A DNA stretch of 64,000 bases from positions 212,047,741-212,111,740 of the forward strand of contig CM041465.1 of NCBI GenBank assembly GCA_023213395.1. Direction: 5' to 3'. Source of the stretch: Cycas panzhihuaensis. Taxonomy: Eukaryota > Cycadophyta. Shown one piece after another: positions 25,608 to 37,179 of the stretch (position 1 is its first letter; each line of letters starts with the position of its first letter). Both the position numbers and the translations under genes were made by a program. The notes below the pieces were generated by a model. The model ran no database searches, was not told where the DNA came from, and worked only from the letters and a program-made list of their open reading frames with translations.

Positions 25608-26253
25608 GTATGTATATATATATAGTGAGAGAGAGAGAGAGAGAGAGATTTCAGATTTCTTACATCATACATCTTTATTATAGACAAAAGGAATACTTAT
25701 TAATCTTATATTGAAAAAGGTCATTTTTTTTGCTCAAGTTAATATTTATTCATTTGAAAAACCAAAAGCTTAAAACTTTTATTTCTTCATCATCAAGAAG
25801 TTTTGTTTCAAATCTATATATTTAAAGATCTTAGTTACTTTGCAAGTTTGCTTATATAATCATTCTATTTCAAAGTATATTTGAAATTATATATTATAAG
25901 TTTATTGATTTATTAAGTTCTTTGATTCCTTCTAACGGCACATATTTTATTAAGAAGTACAAAAAGTTCACTTAGTAGAAACATCCGTGATTCATTATTA
26001 TACTTAAGGTTGCATAAAGTGCATTTTACTTCAAAGGAACATTTCATTTCATTTCCATTTTAAGGGCATTACATATTTTGCTTAAAAGTTATTGGCAAGA
26101 CCACATCATTAATAACTTATTGACATTAGCTTATATTCTTTCTAGAATATCTTTATCATCTACTTGTATTAGTATTAACATCATTTAAGGAGTTCTCTAT
26201 TTGAAAATCATATTTCTTTTTGATTATATACTAAAGTTTCCTATAAAATTGCA
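24083..26253 (+). other. long leader of the copia derivative, no gene seen
   Basis: About 2.2 kb of AT-rich sequence without recognisable coding content, holding a compound microsatellite at 25562-25650. A leader this long before gag is unusual for copia. Confidence 0.6.
25562..25650. repeat. compound microsatellite (TA)n(TATG)n(TA)n(GA)n
   Basis: (TA) repeats, then five tatg units, then a short TA run, then about twelve GA units. A compound tract with three motif types. Confidence 0.95.
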
Positions 26254-26882
26254 ATGGATCTAAATCAAATACGATTCCTTATATTTGATGGCTATGATTT
26301 TTCACAATGGCATAAAATAATGCAAACTTACTTTATCACAAATGATCTTTGGAGATACCTACAAGATGGATATGACCTTAATAATAAAGAAGACATAAAA
26401 AAAGATAATGAACCCTTAGCTATATTATTTTCCACTATAGATGATAATGCTTTTTCTAAAGTTTATGAACTAACAACCTCTAAATCCATATAGGACACAT
26501 TAGATTCTATTTATGGAGGAGAAACCCTCAATCTAAATGAATTTAACATTGATGTTGTTGAGCATGTGAGACAGATGTTAGAGTAAGTTATTTGTGATGA
26601 AAATACCAAGGAAGAGAATTAAGTCAAATGAATGATCACCTTGTTGCATGTGAAGATCATCCTTCATTTGAGGGGGAGAAACCTTATAATATGAAAGTTA
26701 CTCACAAAACAAAGATTTCAGAAGATAAAGTCAAAGTTCTAAGAGATAAAATTAGAGTTGCAGCCATTCACCTTCATTCAAATCAAGCTACACCTACTTG
26801 GACTTCATTTAAACCACTCAATATTAAAGAAACACATATTACTGAAAGGACAAGGCGAGTTGTTAATAATCAAGCTAAATGA
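26254..26882 (+). pseudogene. copia gag fragment
   Basis: ATG at 26254 begins MDLNQIRFLIFDGYDFSQWH, then MQTYFITNDLWRYLQDGYD, the copia gag N-terminal domain (FDGxNYxxWxxxMxxxLxxxxLWxxV). A TAG stop follows at 26494; the frame continues as DTLDSIYGGE, and a second open piece (26628-26882) contains HLVACEDHPSFEGEKPYN and no known domain. No CCHC knuckle is visible. It ends about 90 bp before the purine tract, so pol has been deleted. Confidence 0.8.
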
Positions 26883-26979
26883 CAAACATTCAAAGTATTT
26901 TTTTAAGTTTTTTCAAGTTCAAGTTTCATAAGTTTAAAGAGAAGACAAAGATGTTCGTGATGACCATTAAGGGGGAGAA

Positions 26980-27265
26980 TGTTGGGGTTAATATTCATCA
27001 CTCCACTCTCACCATTTATACATGTGAAGGTAAGTAAGGTAAGGTTAAAGTTACTTTAGTTAAGAATTTTAGAGGTTAAAGAGGTTTCCCTCCTCCCTCA
27101 AACTATATCTTCACTAGGGTGACAATCCTTGGTGTATTTTGATACCACCTTCATTTTGGACATTTGTAATACTCTCTCAAAGATGGATTGAATACAAATA
27201 TTATTGTGTTTATGTGTTGATTATTTGATATATGCTCTGCTCTATCTCTCTTTTACAAACCTTCA
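26980..27265 (+). repeat. 3' LTR of the copia derivative
   Basis: Begins tgttggggttaat directly after the purine tract (26969-26979) and ends aaaccttca before agatg. Confidence 0.87.
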
Positions 27266-27270
27266 AGATG

Positions 27271-28608
27271 CTAACACTATAATATAAGGAGGTGTTTTAA
27301 CTAATAATCTATTTAAATATGGTATATACATTATCATCATTAGTCCTTCAAGAAATAAACGAAGAGCCATGGAGGTGCATTAACAAGCAAGATTAATTCG
27401 AGTTTGGATTCATTGAAGCTACATTACTTAGCTACAATATATAATGTACATATAGTGAAGTCATACATTACCCCATTAACATTTATTTTGGAAAAAATAT
27501 TATAAAGACATCCAAGATATTTTACAACATAAGGGTTATTACATAATCAGTATGTAATATCGCATGTCTCAGCTTTTGAATCTTCATCATTACCCATCAT
27601 CCTCTGTATAATACCATAGAATACCCATGTGTTGTTTCGCAAGGCGAGATAGTGTGCTATTGTCCATCTTCTTAACCACTTAATCTTTTCTTACGCAGTA
27701 TTGCTCGTATAATAAGAAGCTCCAATCGACTAGATTTCTTAATAATAATTCCTATGCATAAAACTTGTCATCGTAACCCATTATATCACTGAGAGTACTC
27801 AAGCTAAAATTGAGGTCATGTGGCGTATACACTAAGGCACAAGTAAGAGTCTCGTATAAATAAGACAAGGAGCTAAATAAACTTTATAGTTGCATATGTA
27901 GAGAGCTGGACAACCCTTAGAGTGGCTTATGCATATCACTATACAAACACATTGTTACTTGAATAAGAAAGCCATCTAAAATTGTGTGGCGTGGTTCTGG
28001 GTTAAACACCATATATCCATATTTGGCATACTATAAATACATATTAGAATTATGCCTATCATAATCAAAATCACAAGGGAGAATTTACACCATATATCTA
28101 TACTTGGCATATCATAAAGACATATTAGAATTGTGCTAATCATAATCTCAAAATCATAAGGGAAAATAATTTTTTATATTCTCGATATTGAGAGTCAACA
28201 TCGCAAGTTAATTAGGAGCCTATATATATAGTGCAATTAATATATTTATCAAGCAAGCATTTGTACATTTTCTATTCACTAATATATTTTGTCGAATGGA
28301 TGTTTGCCAAGAAGGATACAAACATATATAATTAAGTTAACTATGGATTGTTAACAATTACTCTTTATGCTGAGTGGAATAAGTTACATATTATATTAAT
28401 TATCACCCAAGTTGTGACCTTATCATTCTTGTTATATCATCTTACTATCAATTAGAGTCGGTTAGATTGTTCTCTCCTACCTACCACTAGTAAAATATCT
28501 AGTTATATAACCATTAAAGGTTACATAGCATCATACAAGATCTCACCAAGATATTCACACCTTTTTGCTTGTGTATATATATAATGCAAATAAGATATTC
28601 TAAAGTAA
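27271..28608 (+). other. leader of the BRCT-carrying element, second part; no gene seen
   Basis: The first 80 bases continue the leader (ctaacac...tacattatcat, matching 52695-52765). The rest, to the BRCT relic, has no reading frame or motif I can recognise. It may hold 5' untranslated sequence of the captured gene. Confidence 0.5.
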
Positions 28609-29050
28609 GGCAAGGAAATAAGGTTATTATTTCAAGGAATAAGATTTGTACTAGTAGGATTCGACCCTACAACACAAAATATATTTGTAATATAGCTTGT
28701 GTACAAATGGATCAATCAATGTAAGACAATATGATGCAAGTTGTACCCATGTCATTATTTACCAATTATCATATTATAATCGTATTTGTGTTATGGCTAG
28801 GAAGGATGGAAAGGGACTGGTTATATACTTATGGATTGCAGATAGTTTGGCCAGCAGAATACTTACAGATACTAATAAGATATTGTATAAACTTGTAAGA
28901 AATATGATAGGCATTCTAGGTAGTGCATCCTTATGTATTTACTTAACCAGGTATCAAGGTCAAGATTGTTATGACATCATGAGAATAGTTGAAATAATGG
29001 GAGCACGGTTTATAACACCATTAATCATGAGTGAAGTAACACATCTCATT
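28609..29050 (+). pseudogene. captured BRCT-domain protein gene, first part (BRCT1 and start of BRCT2)
   Basis: From 28609 a frame reads IRLLFQGIRFVLVGFDPTT, the opening of a BRCT domain in plant proteins of the At4g02110 type (CRFVLxGFDP). A frameshift between 28680 and 28697 moves to a second frame, which reads CTHVIIYQLSYYNRICVMAR, DGKGLVIYLWIADSL and YKLVRNMIGI (rest of BRCT1), then LCIYLTRYQGQDCYDIMRI, VEIMGARF and SEVTHLI (first half of BRCT2). There it is cut by the copia insertion. Such BRCT pairs bind phosphoproteins in DNA repair and replication in the nucleus. No retroelement has these motifs. BRCT1 runs into BRCT2 with no visible intron, which would fit a copied mRNA if the parent has an intron there. 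The link to At4g02110-type proteins is from memory of the family. Confidence 0.82.
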
Positions 29051-29099
29051 TATAAGGTAATGTGACAACAATAGTTGGAGGCTAAAATTTTGGTATGTT
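29051..29099 (+). repeat. copia 5' LTR, first 49 bases
   Basis: aaggtaatgtgacaacaat and ttggaggctaaaatttt match the start of the 3' LTR at 49813. The rest of this LTR resumes at 45224 after gypsy B. Confidence 0.92.
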
Positions 29100-31560
29100 T
29101 GTGTTTCTCGGCTCCCAGGAATGGCTTCTTGGCAAGTCGACTCAAGTAAGTATAAGTATGCTTCTATCCTTTGCCTTTACTACTTCTCCAAAAAGGTAAA
29201 TAAAAGCATCATCTTATTGCATGACTGACTATCACATTTGAGTGATCATCTTGCACACGCTGCTTGATCATATTGCGTGTTACTCTTTCAACCTATGACA
29301 ATCAGTAGGGCATGCATCCCCATGGCATTCCACAACCCTCCTATGCACCTCCACATTGTCCTAAGCACTGCTCAACCCATGTGATCCATCACACCCCTAA
29401 CCACATCACAACCCTTAAGAACCTGCTAAGTGTGATTGGTTGATCCTTGATTTAGTTATCAGTTTCCTAGGAGTCCTGCCACTTTGGTACCCCATCTGGT
29501 TTAGGTCATCTTCTCTATTTGACTGTCCCCAGCCACCTGGATAAAGGGCCAACCCCTCCTAGGCCTGGGGTACCCCCTTTAAAGATCACAGGCATCCTCC
29601 CTTTGGCCTTTTTTGGTCCCTATCACCAGACTGCAACAAATGTTGCGGTACCATGGTAAACTTCACGGTACCACAACGTTTGCCATAGGGAGACTGTCAT
29701 AACTTGTTTTCTAAAATTTGTCATGGTAAATTTCATTTTTTTTACGAAATTACCACGTGGATTCAACATCTCTTGAGCCTTACCTCAACCCTAATCATCC
29801 ATCCAGCCTAGGGTTAGGTATAAAGCCCAAAACAACCTCATTTTCCTATTCTTCTTCCACCTTCCTTGCTATCTTCTCTCTCTTTCATAGGAGTTTTCTG
29901 CAGGAGTGCCTTGCAACGTTCAAGTTCCCTGTGTTCGATCGAGGTCGCCCATTGTAGCTCGATCCATGCCATGAGACTCACCAACTAACACCTCCAAGTA
30001 AGGATTCATACCCAATTTTGGCCTCCACGCCCTTCCTATAGCTTTCAGCAAGTGTGTTTCCATTGCAGCACCTTCCTAAGGATATCCTATAAGCATACCA
30101 AACCTACCATTTTCTGTTGTCTTCAGGGGCAGATCCACCTCCTACATAGCCCAGTAGGTATTTTCCATTGTTATTCCATATATTTCCTTAGGTTTGTCTT
30201 GTAAAAGGTTAGGTCTTTGAGCACATTATTCCTTTCCTTATCTTCTTTCTTTGTATCTGAAGGTATTCCTCCATTCCTTGTCTTCTTGCCCTCTAATCTC
30301 CCTACCCTCTCTTAGTTTTTTTCCAAGGAGGCTCCGGGAGAGGACCCATAAAGAATGAAAGAAAGGAGCTAATGTGAGATCCGTACCTACTTGGCTGCTC
30401 CTCGAGGGCAACCCCTTCTCCTCTTTCCTCTCCTTCACTTGTGCCTCCCTTGGGTCACCTGGGAGTCTTTGGGATTAGGCCTGCACTGGATATCAACGTA
30501 TACAACCCTTGCTACACTGTTTCCAAACTTGCACGCCTCTTTTGGGAATCTCTTCCAGCCTAAAACGGTGTCCTCTATTTATCCTAGGTCCTGGCATAGC
30601 CAACATTGTAATTTGTTGCCCATAGCATACTTGCAACATAGGCAACTTTCACAAATCTCATAGTGTTTGTTTCCTTTATTGTCTAGTACCAATATGTTAT
30701 CCTAATCTGATGTACCTTATGACTAAGGGCAACGTGGAGGTGTACTTGTTGGAGGGTTACCCATTCTGAGGCTAACCTCCCCTTGCCTTAGCATGTGTTA
30801 TTGGTTTTCTTGAGAGATTGTGGAGTTACATTTGGTAGAAGATTACCTAACTTGAAACATTCTAACTTATAACATTTCAACATTTTACTTTTGCATAAGT
30901 ATATAAAAATTGACTTTGCATCTTAGCAACCCCTTTGGAAAGGGTAAAGAACTTTGTGATTCACGTTTGTTGCACCATTTATAGAGAAAGTATATTTATT
31001 ATTCTTTACACTTGTATGCTTAGTTTACCTCTCATTTGCACACATATGACTAGTCTTTATTCCATTGTGCCTAGAGAGACTAGGAACCCCTTCGCACATA
31101 GAGTGGCTAGAACTCTTTATGCTACCACTCTTTATCCATCTGACCTTTCTGCTAAGTGGATTAGTTCTTAGAGGATTCATTCCCTAAGATCCTTTCTCTT
31201 TCCTCATCATACCTACATACACTTCACCTACATCCCTTAGCTTTCTTTCCATGAGGGTCCGCTCCCTCGTCAAGTCTTGCCTTCCCCTTATGGCCATCCA
31301 AGGATAGGAAGACTCTTGTTTTGAGGTTACTCGGGTAACTGAGGACATCCCTCACCTATGCTCCCCTTCAAAGTCAAAAGCCAAGTTACCTTGAGGAAGT
31401 CGTGCACCATTTGTGGGTTCCAAACCTGTGTTCTGATGCATGGACACCCTATGTGGGTGCTTCCTTACACTTGTTAGTTTGATCACTTTATCCCGGAGCC
31501 TTCTGTTGATTACCTTAATCCCAAGTAGGTGTAGTTACCATCCCCATAGATGCGATTCCA
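29100..31560 (+). repeat. 5' LTR of gypsy B (2.46 kb)
   Basis: Begins tgtgtttctcggctccc and ends tgcgattcca. It aligns with 43275-45223 except for about 480 bases (30770-31250) missing from the 3' LTR. A TATA box lies at 29819-29824. Frames crossing it (for example near 30391 and 32050) are not conserved as proteins. Confidence 0.88.
29819..29824 (+). promoter_or_regulatory. TATA box in gypsy B 5' LTR
   Basis: gggttaggtataaagccc; the partner LTR has gggttaggtataaatccc (TATAAA at 43971-43976). It sits about 700 bases into the LTR, a reasonable U3/R border for an LTR of this size. Confidence 0.65.
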
Positions 31561-31580
31561 CTAGCGACCATACTAGGGAC
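31561..31580 (+). other. primer-binding site (tRNA-Asp-like)
   Basis: ctagcgaccatactagggac directly follows the 5' LTR. It resembles the tRNA-Asp primer sites used by many plant Tat elements (TGGCGCCGTTGCCGGGGAC) with several transitions. Confidence 0.6.
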
Positions 31581-32049
31581 CTACTAGTAAGGGAATTAGT
31601 CTTTCTCCCTTCCTTGTTGGTGCTACTACTTGTTGGTATCTTTGCCTTTTGATCTTGTTGAGCAGCCCCCAACACATTCATAAACTTATTTCCTTCTTCT
31701 TCTAGTATGTAGGTAGGACTTGCATGCGATGATTCTCACATCGCTTATAAGGCCTTACCCCATTGTCAGAAGAGCCTTCATATTATTCCCTTCCTACATC
31801 GGATCCTGATCTGATCATGGAGGGATCTCTCTCAGATTGGGCATACCACACTTATATGTTTGATTCCTTAGAGCCACCTACTTCCTTCCAAGGGTCCACC
31901 TAAGGAAGTGAAGACCCCATTTATTATCCGGGTGACTAACCACACCCTCAGATCACCATTCCTCTACTCATGGAGTAGGACCTACATCTCCTTTAGAGTT
32001 TTGCCACCCTCATGGCAATTCTCATGAGAACCATCCTACGGGATCCACT
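31581..32049 (+). other. leader between primer site and gag of gypsy B; no gene seen
   Basis: No frame or motif recognised; presumably 5' untranslated RNA leader with packaging signals. Confidence 0.5.
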
Positions 32050-34080
32050 TTGTATAAGGCTCATTCCACCTCTTACGATCAAGCAGATACCCCTCCTGCT
32101 GATGTAGTAAAAGCTTTGAGCCAAGGTTTCCAAGTTGCTCGTCTCCAACCACCCCCAAAGTGGTTTGAGAACGTCTTACAAAGCGTTGTGCCCCCTTCTT
32201 CTACATCTCCTTCACCTCGCTCATCTCACTCAGCTGCTTTACCTATGATAAGCCTGCCTTTTACATCTTCTTCCTCTCCCCATAGTGTGTGTTCCTTGGG
32301 GACCACTCAGGGCATGTTATCTTCCCAACTCAGGTTGAGCATGCCCCTGGCTAGTCAAACCAATAGTCCTCCTCTTACCATTGTTTATCCACCTACTAGA
32401 CTTAGGGGACCCCAATTTACCCCTACTTCTAGTCACGTGGGGTCCCTCCCCACATAATCCTAATACCAACCTAGGGATCCTTCTCTCTACCTACCTCCTA
32501 GTTACACTACTCAACCGTGGGGGCATGGTAAAAGGAACTCCCTACTTACTTATGGGCTGGACCCTCTGCATCCTTATGGGGTTGCACCACCCATAGGCAG
32601 CCCATATGGGCATAATCTAGTCCCTTACCCCTCCTTTCCACCATCTTGTGTGGCACCTTACATCATGCCTTTGCAAGGAGGCCCAACTCCTTCCCAAGGC
32701 TCATTCCCTCAAGCTCCTTTTCAACAAGGATCACTCTCTCTAGGAGAGATGGGTACGTCATACCTATCTGCTCCTATGCAAGTTTCTTCAAATGTGGGAT
32801 TTGTGCCTCTTCACCTAGTAGCAGGAGGATAACATCCCCTTTCAAACTAAACCCTCTAAGGAGGATTTGGCCAAACCTACCCACCATCATTTCTAGCTTA
32901 TATTGACTCTGTGGTCCAGTCAAGGGTACATCCCATTATGGACTATCAGTTAACCCTATTATCCATTGAGGCGCTAAGATCTAACTTACCACCTCACCCT
33001 CCTGAAGTCCCCAAATTCGATGGGACTTCGTTGCAAGACCTAGCAGAGTATTGACTACTGGGCTTATGACCACATCTCATGAAACTATTTCCACGATCTC
33101 AATGGTTTTATCGCCTACCCGTGCATTCTATCTTCTCATTCCAATAGCTCGTGGATGAGTTTGTCAACTACTTTGATGTGGCTCGCCCATTTGAGAGTGG
33201 AATGAAATCCATTTTGTCACTTAAACAAGGTCACGATAAAATGAATCGTGACTTTATGTGGTGTTTCCATGACCTTCTTCATTCCACTAAGGCTACTTTA
33301 CCCGAGGAGTTGAAGAGGGACCCTTTTGTCAATGCCCTTCATCCAGAAGTTCACGTAGAAGTCCTCAAGATGGGGGTAACTACGTGCCAGTCCGCTATAG
33401 CAAAGTGCTTGGAACTCAAGCCTATTGAGATCCAGGCTGGACTTAAGAAGCCTTTAAAGTCCTCATAGCGACGTGAGGTACTACCACCATCAAAAGAAAC
33501 CAAAACTCAACAACCCACTAGATCTTCTTCCCATTCTCACTTCAGCCATACATTCATTTAAACATACTATAAAGGAGATCAAGCTTCAAACTCCTACGTC
33601 TCCCATATCTAACAAGCCAGTTCACCAGGATTCACAAGCTACTCCTTCCAAGGGTGGCAACACCCAGTCCTCTTAAGCGAGGAAACCTGACTCCTCCCTT
33701 GAGAATATGTGGTACTCCATCCATGGGGAGTGCTTCCATGATGATTTGTGGTGCCAAGCACAACATCTTAAGGTTGCCCTACAATGTGACTCTTCCCCCA
33801 ACAGGCATTTAGACCCAACCTAGACCAACCCATTCATAGAGATCCCTTCCCCAAACATGGGGAACATTATTGCAACCCCTAGTAAAAGAATAATCAGAAC
33901 CGAGGGAGGTCTCCTAACCCTCGTCCTTCACAAACTAAAGGGGAGGGTACAAGGAATTTATCCTCTTCCTCGGGTTCCCCTAGCCAATATACCCCTTTAC
34001 CTTCGCGATCCCAGAATAAAGGAAATAAGGCCATTCAGTTGCTTGAGATGACCCCATTATATGCCTTAACCTGGTCTCAA
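32050..34080 (+). pseudogene. gypsy B gag
   Basis: An N-terminal Pro/Ser-rich part (32050-32830, for example TSPSPRSSHSAALPMISLPF) is followed by the capsid-like domain: LRSNLPPHPPEVPKFDG near 32970-33020, then FVNYFDVARPFESGMKSIL, LSLKQGHDKMNRDF, FVNALHPEVHVEVLKM and CLELKPIEIQAGLKKP (33151-33468). The segment 32930-33470 aligns with gypsy A gag at 18690-19230. After a TAG at 33466 frames are broken, and I cannot read a zinc knuckle. Gag assembles the virus-like particle. Confidence 0.85.
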
Positions 34081-34379
34081 GCGATCAAAGGCGAATGGTG
34101 CCTCTTTGTCCACATCTCATCCTAACCCTCTTCTAGAAACTTCTCTTCTAGAAGCCCTTGCACTCCCAAGACCATTCACATGCACCACTGGTCATTTACG
34201 ACTTTAGAAGGGCTCTTCCCAACCCTTATGAGGGAAGCCTTTCTTTATCATTGATGAGCTTCATACCATGGTTGCGGAATGTCCATAATGGATGTCTTCA
34301 AGAGTGTCCTTAAATAGCATATACTACTCTTGGAGGTCTTAGGATTAGGTGACGCGCTCGTTCACGTCTTAGGTGTCAC

Positions 34380-34860
34380 CCTGAGCCATGAGCCCATCAT
34401 CTCCTTTGATCCTAAGGATCTTCCCTCTGCTAGCGAAAGGGAGCACCAATGGTATTTCCCTTTCACTATTACCGTCGATACTCTGGATTGTACTTTATAA
34501 AGAACTGTTGTCAACAATGGTTCTTCTATTAATACCATGCCCTTATATGTTATGCAAGAGCTCAACATATCAACTTTAGAACTGATTCCATGGTGGTGCT
34601 AAGACGACGCTGGTAGCGAAAAGACACCCTTGGGATCGGTGTCTATCCTACTTACTCTTGAGGACAAGACTGTCCTTGCTGATATTATAGTACTTGACAT
34701 TGAAATTGACTACATTATGTTGTTAGGACGTCCATCACTCAATCAGATGGGAGCCATGTGCTCATCCTGTTGGGGGCAACTTAAATTTGTCCATGAGGGG
34801 CTAATGAGAGTTGTCTTCTGGGAGCTTCCTCCCATTAAACAACCACATCAATCCCGCTAA
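34380..34860 (+). pseudogene. gypsy B protease
   Basis: Frames give VVNNGSSINTMPLYVMQELN near 34504-34565, where the aspartic protease motif VDxGSSxN is expected, so the catalytic aspartate appears as asparagine. GSVSILLTLEDKTVLADIIV and IDYIMLLGRPSLNQMGAMCS follow, the conserved flap-to-C-terminal motif (YDxLLGRPWLH). It is a single domain between gag and RT. A stop at about 34498 and a frame change break it. Gypsy A has the matching region at 55050-55240 (VDYNLLLEG). Confidence 0.82.
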
Positions 34861-35480
34861 GCAAGTCATGGACAAATGAAAGGCAACAAATGCCTTTCTA
34901 CCCATGCCTCGACTTATTCTATTGATATCCCTAACTCATCTCTTTTGGAAGAAGACCCTTCATCCTCTTTTTCCAACCTCACATGTTTTGCCCCTATTGG
35001 TGTTGGAAGTTACAGGTACCTTGCCATACTTAGTGATGATGAGTTTGACGGTGAGGATGATGACTTCCCTCACCCCATTTCCCTTTTGGGCATGAGTAGG
35101 GGGCACCTCCTACATTCTAGATTTTGCTTTGGAACCCCTATAATTGGAGAAACTAGTTCTCCTCCACATATCTCATGTCATTGCCCTATTGATCGGTGAT
35201 CCTTGAGTCTTCCCTTTGTTGCCATAAATAGGTAACGAGGTTGGGGAACCTCCTGTTGTCCCTTGTGAGGGACCTCTTTCTAGCTCTTCCAGGGAGTCCA
35301 TCGGGTACACCGAGCGGCATGACGACTACCATGGTCCCGCTGTCTCTACTCCCCTTCACCCTTCATCTTCTTGAAGCGTGGTCATCCATGGGGTGGACTA
35401 CTTTGAGAATGATGAAGCCCTGCTTGAGCACTTAGCAGGATCCATGCCCAACCTTCCTTCTAGTCACCGTAGTCTTGGTT
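34861..35480 (+). other. protease-RT spacer of gypsy B
   Basis: Acidic, weakly conserved linker with broken frames (for example ILSDDEFDGEDDDFPHP near 35025-35075). No catalytic motif. Confidence 0.5.
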
Positions 35481-36600
35481 ATTAGAAGGTTTTGGCTATT
35501 GGGTCTTCTCTTGCTGACCCAACTCTATCCCTTGTTCCATCCCTTCCTGTTGACCGATCCCCCCTCCACTTTGAGGAGGGGAATGCCATGTGCATGGGGG
35601 TAACCCAGGACATAGTCCTTGCCCCAGGCAAAGTCATTAAGGTAGGGGCAAAATGCTCTTTTGATGAAGTGAATGAGTATACCCTTCTGTTCTAAGAGTT
35701 TCAAGATGTTTTTACATGGGACTACTCCGATATAAAGGGAATTGATCCTTCAATCATAACCCACAACCTTACCACCATTCCTAGCACTCGTCCTATGCGT
35801 CAGAAGCAATGCCCTCTTCACCCTAAGCTCTTAGTTACTATTAAAATAGAAGTTGAGAAACTCCTCAATGCAGGATTAATCACTTCCATTGACTACCCTA
35901 AATGGGTATCTAACATTTTCCCAGTTGCTAGAAAGAACGTGATAATCTGGATATGCATTGATTTCTGTGATATCAATAATGCATGTCCTAAGGACAATTT
36001 TCCACTTCATTTTATTAATCAAATCATCAATTGAACCACCGGTTTCGAAGTTATGTCCTTAATGGACAACTTCTCTAGTTATAACCAAATTCAAATTTCT
36101 CCTAAAGACTGTCATAAAATGGCCTTCACCACTCCATGGGGTACTTTTGCCTATAAGGCAATGTCTTTCAGACTCAAGAATGTAGGCGTTATTTATCAAA
36201 AGGTAATGCAATTCATTTTTCATGATCTAATCAATAAATCCTTAGAGGTCTTCATGGATGACATGATGGATCTCTCACGTATTAAAGCCCATCACCCTAC
36301 TGATTTGCGGGCCATCTTTGCATGATGCCGCAAATACCATGTAAGCCTCAACCCTCTTAAATGTATGTTTACCATGACCACTAGCAAACTCCTTGGTTTT
36401 CTTGTGTCAAAGCAAGGAATCCAAATTGACCCTGATAAAGTTAAGGCCATCCTTGACATGTCAACTCCTAAAACCCAATAACAGATTAAGTCATTTTTAG
36501 GTAGGCTTGGTTTCCTCAAGCATTTTTTGGCAAACTTCGCCATAAATACCAAACTGCTCACTAACCTATTAAAGAAGGGGTCCATTTATTTGGTCTTCCA
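35481..36600 (+). pseudogene. gypsy B reverse transcriptase
   Basis: After a linker (FTWDYSDIKGIDPSIITHNL) the RT reads PMRQKQCPLHPKL, VEKLLNAGLITSIDYPKWVS, then IDFCDINNACPKDNFPL, SLMDNFSSYNQIQISPKDC (first aspartate), AFTTPWGTFAYKAMSF and the active-site box VFMDDMMDLSR near 36250-36280. It continues through HVSLNPLKCMFTM, LLGFLVSKQGIQIDPDKVKA and QIKSFLGRLGFLKHFLA. Both catalytic aspartates are kept. Stops at about 36032, 36323 and 36479 inactivate it. The motif set (NNACPKDNFPLP, FMDDM) is that of Tat/Athila-type gypsy RT. Confidence 0.93.
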
Positions 36601-37150
36601 AGGCCCAACAAGCCTTCGAAGTACTTAAGAAAGCCCTCGCTTCTGCCCCAACTTTGGTGCCGCCTCTCTTTGATAGGCCATTCATCCTATATACCTCGGT
36701 AACTAATGAATCTCTCGGAGCTATGTTGGCCCAGGAGGATGATTCGGGAGCCAAGAAGGCTATTTACTTCACCGATCCGTCCTTGTGGCTCTGAACTCAA
36801 TTAATCCCCCACGGAGAATGAATGCCTCTCCTTGGTACATACAACCAAGAAGTTTATGCATTATTTACTTGGAAATTCTACTCGGGTGATCGTTCAATAT
36901 GATTCCCTACGTTATTTACTCACTCGACTTGACTGTGGTGGGGTGGTAAGTGGGCTGTCCTCCTTCAGAAATTTGTTCTCCACATCGTTAATAAGAAATC
37001 AAAGAAGGGGATGGTAGTAGCCGAGCAACTCGCTGACACTCTTATCCCAAACCCTTTGGATGTTCCTGTTGATGACTCTCTTCTTGATAAGCAAATTGTG
37101 GCCATTGAGGACTCCTCCTCATCCGCTTCGATAGTGAATAGTATGGGGCA
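36601..37150 (+). pseudogene. gypsy B RNase H (pol-linked)
   Basis: Follows RT with ILYTSVTNESLGAMLAQED (family pattern LYLAVSDxAVSAVLV), then KKAIYFTDPSL and a broken copy of the C-terminal half, ending near MVVAEQLADTLIPNPL where FVADALAEFP-like sequence is expected. The first catalytic aspartate is asparagine. Several stops. The element has a second, better kept RNase H at 42369. Confidence 0.75.
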
Positions 37151-37179
37151 TTGTGCGATATCTCACTCAATAGCAATAT

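Larger units (their letters stand above)
23767..27265 (+). mobile_element. 3.5-kb copia derivative with gag but no pol
   Basis: LTRs at 23767-24082 and 26980-27265 share ggggttaat, tatatcttcactagggtgac-type blocks and the end tacaaacctt(c/g)a. A purine tract, taagggggagaa, sits against the right LTR. Flanks agaca (23762-23766) and agatg (27266-27270) are a decayed TSD. The uninterrupted paralogous site at about 52685-52700 shows the sequence without the element. The inside has a 2.2-kb non-coding leader and then a gag fragment. Protease, integrase and RT are absent, so it is non-autonomous. Confidence 0.88.
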
